Origin: Oxyruncus cristatus | Lineage: Eukaryota; Chordata; Aves; Passeriformes; Cotingidae | DNA length: 64,000 bases | Assembly: GCA_013399855.1 (NCBI GenBank) | Contig: VXAY01002880.1 | Span: forward strand, 787,877-851,876 | Direction of reading: 5' to 3' | Shown here: one piece after another, positions 60,647-64,000 of the stretch | Layout: every line of letters begins with the position of its first letter | Numbering within the stretch: position 1 is the stretch's first letter | Notes under the pieces: model-generated | Told to the model about the DNA's origin: nothing | Seen by the model: only the letters and a program-made list of their open reading frames with translations | Database searches by the model: none | Program-made: the position numbers and the translations under genes

Positions 60647-63600
60647 TTAGGCCACTCTTCTCTTAGAAAATTCTTCATGTTAATATTAAAGATGCTGCCT
60701 GTAATTCAACTTTCAGTTGTGCACAGCACACAGTGTACTATTGTATGCTACAAGGACAAGGTTAGGTGTGTTTCAGGGGGGTTTATGTGTATATTTTATT
60801 GTGTAAATGTGAAAAAGAGAATAATAAAAATGATGATGAAAATATTAAAAGTTCTCTATGAGAGTAATTTTTTCCTCACATTGAGTCGTAATTTACTTTG
60901 GAAGTTTTATTGAAATTAAAAGCCAGAGAGGAAGAGTGAAGCAGTTAGGTCTAAAAGGAGTCAAATATGAGCACAGGCTTCTCCCATTTCAATAGTATTG
61001 GTAAAAGCTTTAAAAAAAATTAATGCTAATGAGTTTTTATTTAATTTTCTATTTACCTGGTCTGGAATAAAAGAAACTGCTGTCTAGGCAAGGAAGTGCT
61101 CAGAAAAAAAAACAGTAACATGTTACAGCTACCTGTAGTAAAGCAAAAATAATACAAAAGCTGCAGCAAACCTTATCATAAATAAGCTCTGCATTTTTTG
61201 TCCGTTGATTTACTTGGGTTTAAAAGCTTGTCAAGTTCTTAGAAAATGGTGCAGGAGAATTCTTTCTACTAGAAATAACAAGATAAAAATATGCTGCCTC
61301 TGACTTGGAGAAAGCATCTAATATATTTATCAGAAGATTTCTTTGTTTCATAAAACCACACTATTTCATCAAATACCATTTAGCTTAAAATGTATTTTCC
61401 TTTGAAATCATCAAAGCTGGGACGTATCAAAGGGAAATAGCAAATGGTGAAAGAGACAATTGCTTGTATGAGAATATCAAATTAAAGTACCAAGGGAAAA
61501 CAAGGCCCCAGTGTAAGTTCCTCAAATGCAAAATCCAATAAACAGAAGAGACAAAATGAAGAAAAATAAATGTACTGATTCCTAGTGTTATTTGGAAATT
61601 AAGAATATAGTTTCAGAAAACATTTTCAGATTTTGATACCTCTAAGTATTCACATGGGATGCAAGAAACCAAGGGAGGAAGAAGAGACATCTGTATTTTC
61701 CTCAAATACATGAAAGAATGTTATGATTAAAAATTGGTCTGGTTTGTCCTCCAGTTTTTCCTCAGACAAGAAATTTTGTCTTGGACTTATAAAAAATTAT
61801 TATAAAAATTCAATTAACTGGTGAGAAACCAAATCTTTTCAACAGTGAAATATGTTCTTGAAAAGTTCCCTATGCTTAGTTACTCATTGAAAGAAATAAC
61901 AATCTTGTCTCTGAAGTGTAAATTATAACCTGAAATTTTGTTGAGCTGACCCTAAACAAACCTCCCAAAGTAATGGAAGAAATACACCATGAAGTCAAGG
62001 ATTAAGCCAATGTCTACTGACTGAGGTTATTTTTTACTTGGTACTGAACAAGATAAATTGCACTGAACTGCACTTAATAGTGTAATTGAAAAAATGACAG
62101 TAGTGCTTAAACTATTTCCTACAACAGTCATGGAGAAGGCAACAGAGAAGATTTAATTTAAATTGTTTTATTTAAGTATTAGTACCTTCTTTGTCCCTTG
62201 AATCACCTAGAATTTTCGACTTAATTGAGACTACACATAACTGAATTTTGTTTGATTTCACAGAATCTTGATTAAATCTTAAAACTCTACAAAGTCTCCA
62301 AATTGACATGCTCAAATGAATAAGTGAAAAAAATATTTGTTTTTAAGTGTGCAGTAAAGTCTAATGGAATCCCAACTGTTTACTGAAAGCATACTTCTGC
62401 AAAATATGGTGTCACCAAGAAGGTGGGTGGGACACAGAAAGCCATAAGAATTTCCACCTAAAAATTTGCTTCAGTCAAAAAATCTACACCCTGTAAACAG
62501 ACTAAAAAATTAGCCTGGAAATAAAAGGAGGATTATCTGGGTAATGGGCAGAATCAGAATTCCTAGAAAATATTCCAATTTACTTTTTACTCCTCAGCAC
62601 GAACTGTGACAAACTAGATCACATGCAGTGAGTAAAGTGGAAAGGTGACATGTGCTTACTAATTGCTGAATTGATAAATACACATAAAGGAAAAAATGTC
62701 TTTAATTAAATATTTTTAATGGTATTTCAAAGAACAATTCAGAAAAAAAAAAAATAGAAAAAAGAAAGAAACATCAAGTTGGCTACCCAAAGGAGAGAGA
62801 TTTAGATAAACAATAAAACAGAAAGAGAATATATCTCGTAACCTGTTAAAATATTCCCAATTAATTTTTGACTACATCAGGAAAACCTTAAGTATTCTAT
62901 GATTTAAAAGCAAGAGGTATTCCACATTTCTTATCAACCGTGTCTCTGATATTAGTAGGGATTCTCTAGCTCAAACCGAGCCAGAAAAGTTTTATCTGAT
63001 CACATAGCATAAGTAAGTGATATATGCACTGTATTTCGAAATTGAATAATAATGACCACTAAACTAGCTAACTACTTGCAAAAAAAAGCTACTTTGACAC
63101 CTAACCTAAGAAGGAGATACCACTATCAGCTGAGAGAACTCCATGACCTCAGCCCTGGATCATTATGTTAACCTGGGGGATGCTTGTGGTACCAGTACCC
63201 ACGTTATACACAGGTGGCTGCCTAGAAAACTTCTTTGCCTGTGTGTCAGAGGGCACTGGACTTCCTTCTGCAAGAAACCTGCTCTCACTGGGTATCTCTT
63301 GCCCCCTGTACTGCAGGTAAGGATGCAGCTGGAGGATACTGGATGAAAACTTGTACAGGTTTATCTTGTCTTTCCTCAAAGCTCATATGGTGTTTGTAAT
63401 TCAGCATGAGCTTGTGTCCAAACTACAGATGGCTTGTGAGTTTGATGGCTCAGGTCAGGGCAGGATGCAGTATATACAGTGTGCCAGAGACCCCAGTCAT
63501 TTTTATTCTTCTAATTCAGTCATTTGGAGTGAGTTCTTGACTTCCACCACTGCCAATTGTATCTCTGCAGGAAACATGCAGGAGATCACAATAGAAAAAC

Positions 63601-63847
63601 AATGATTCCTTGAATTTCCTTATCAACCTTCATATTAAACACATTTACCTTTTATATTTTCAAAATCCTACTTCTTTTACCTGTGAATTATTCATATTGT
63701 TATTTCCTATTTTTCTCTAATGTTAATTCTCTCTTGTTACTGTGTATTGTTTCTCAATAGCTGCATTTAGTCCTTTCCCACAAAAATTGCCATGAAACAG
63801 CCCTTACTGCCATTCCATCTTCTCTATATCATCATTTGTTTTTATTT
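60647..63847. other. AT-rich noncoding DNA
   Basis: Nothing recognised on either strand. Slightly higher GC at 63130-63480 holds overlapping short frames on both strands without a domain. Confidence 0.5.
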
Positions 63848-64000
63848 CTCTGTGGGTTTTTTTTAAGGGAGGTTGGGGGGTTTGTGGGTTTGTGTGTTTG
63901 TTTTTAATTTTGTTGTCTGGTTGTGGGGTTTTTGGTGTTTGTTTTGGTATGGGTTTTTTTGCTGTGTTTTTCATATATACATTTTATATATGTGTGTGTG
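63848..64000 (+). repeat. T/G-rich low-complexity tract ending in (TG)n
   Basis: Runs of GGTTTTTT and TGTTTG type change to a TATATG section and finish in TGTGTGTG at the window edge. The repeat may continue beyond. Confidence 0.85.

Noticed and set aside
63143..63346. 67-codon frame with CAGGTAAGG resembling a splice donor at about 63314
   Set aside because: No acceptor, no domain, and an equally long frame on the other strand; a single donor-like motif is common by chance.
1..64000. CRISPR arrays, operons, bacterial promoters, tRNA or rRNA genes
   Set aside because: The window is vertebrate intergenic DNA; no regularly spaced repeats, cloverleaf with A/B boxes, or rRNA blocks were noticed.

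Overview
The window looks like intergenic DNA from a bird, probably a passerine. It is AT-rich, has no exon-intron gene that I can recognise, and is filled with chicken-repeat 1 (CR1) LINE fragments and avian-type endogenous retrovirus (ERV) long terminal repeats. The bird/passerine call rests on recognising the CR1 protein and 3' end and several avian LTR families from memory; no database was searched. None of the open reading frames is a convincing cellular gene. The real coding signal is decayed retrotransposon sequence.

Layout. 1-6.9 kb: a piece of LTR, a CR1 3' end, a probable very old CR1-like relic, and a CR1 whose reverse transcriptase segment is inverted against its upstream part at a 10-bp palindrome (5.9 kb). 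6.9-20.6 kb: long AT-rich unique-looking DNA. 20.6-29.8 kb: three large solo LTRs (20632-22033, 25306-26181, 27699-28739), each bounded by TG...CA and a 5-bp target-site duplication (one imperfect), a decayed CR1 ORF1, and a 137-bp assembly gap inside the third LTR. 29.8-34.2 kb: AT-rich desert. 34.2-43.2 kb: a long AAAAG microsatellite, two copies of a roughly 1.1-kb ERVL-type LTR in opposite orientation, an old CR1, and a CR1 with another CR1 inserted in it. 43.1-46.9 kb: a nearly perfect direct duplication punctuated by two single-N positions, most likely an assembly artefact. 47.3-60.6 kb: further LTRs, several with target-site duplications, CR1 ends, and a small CpG-rich block (53.95-54.32 kb) that resembles the C-terminus of a LINE protein unlike CR1 plus unexplained coding-like sequence. 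60.6-64 kb: AT-rich DNA ending in a TG-rich tract.

How the parts relate: the elements do not form a pathway. They record successive insertions. The ERVs survive as solo LTRs, with no gag, pol or env region recognised, as expected after LTR-LTR recombination. CR1 copies are 5'-truncated or internally deleted. The most unusual items are the 53.95-54.32 kb block, the palindrome-centred CR1 inversion, the N-punctuated duplication, and the target-site duplications that delimit the solo LTRs.
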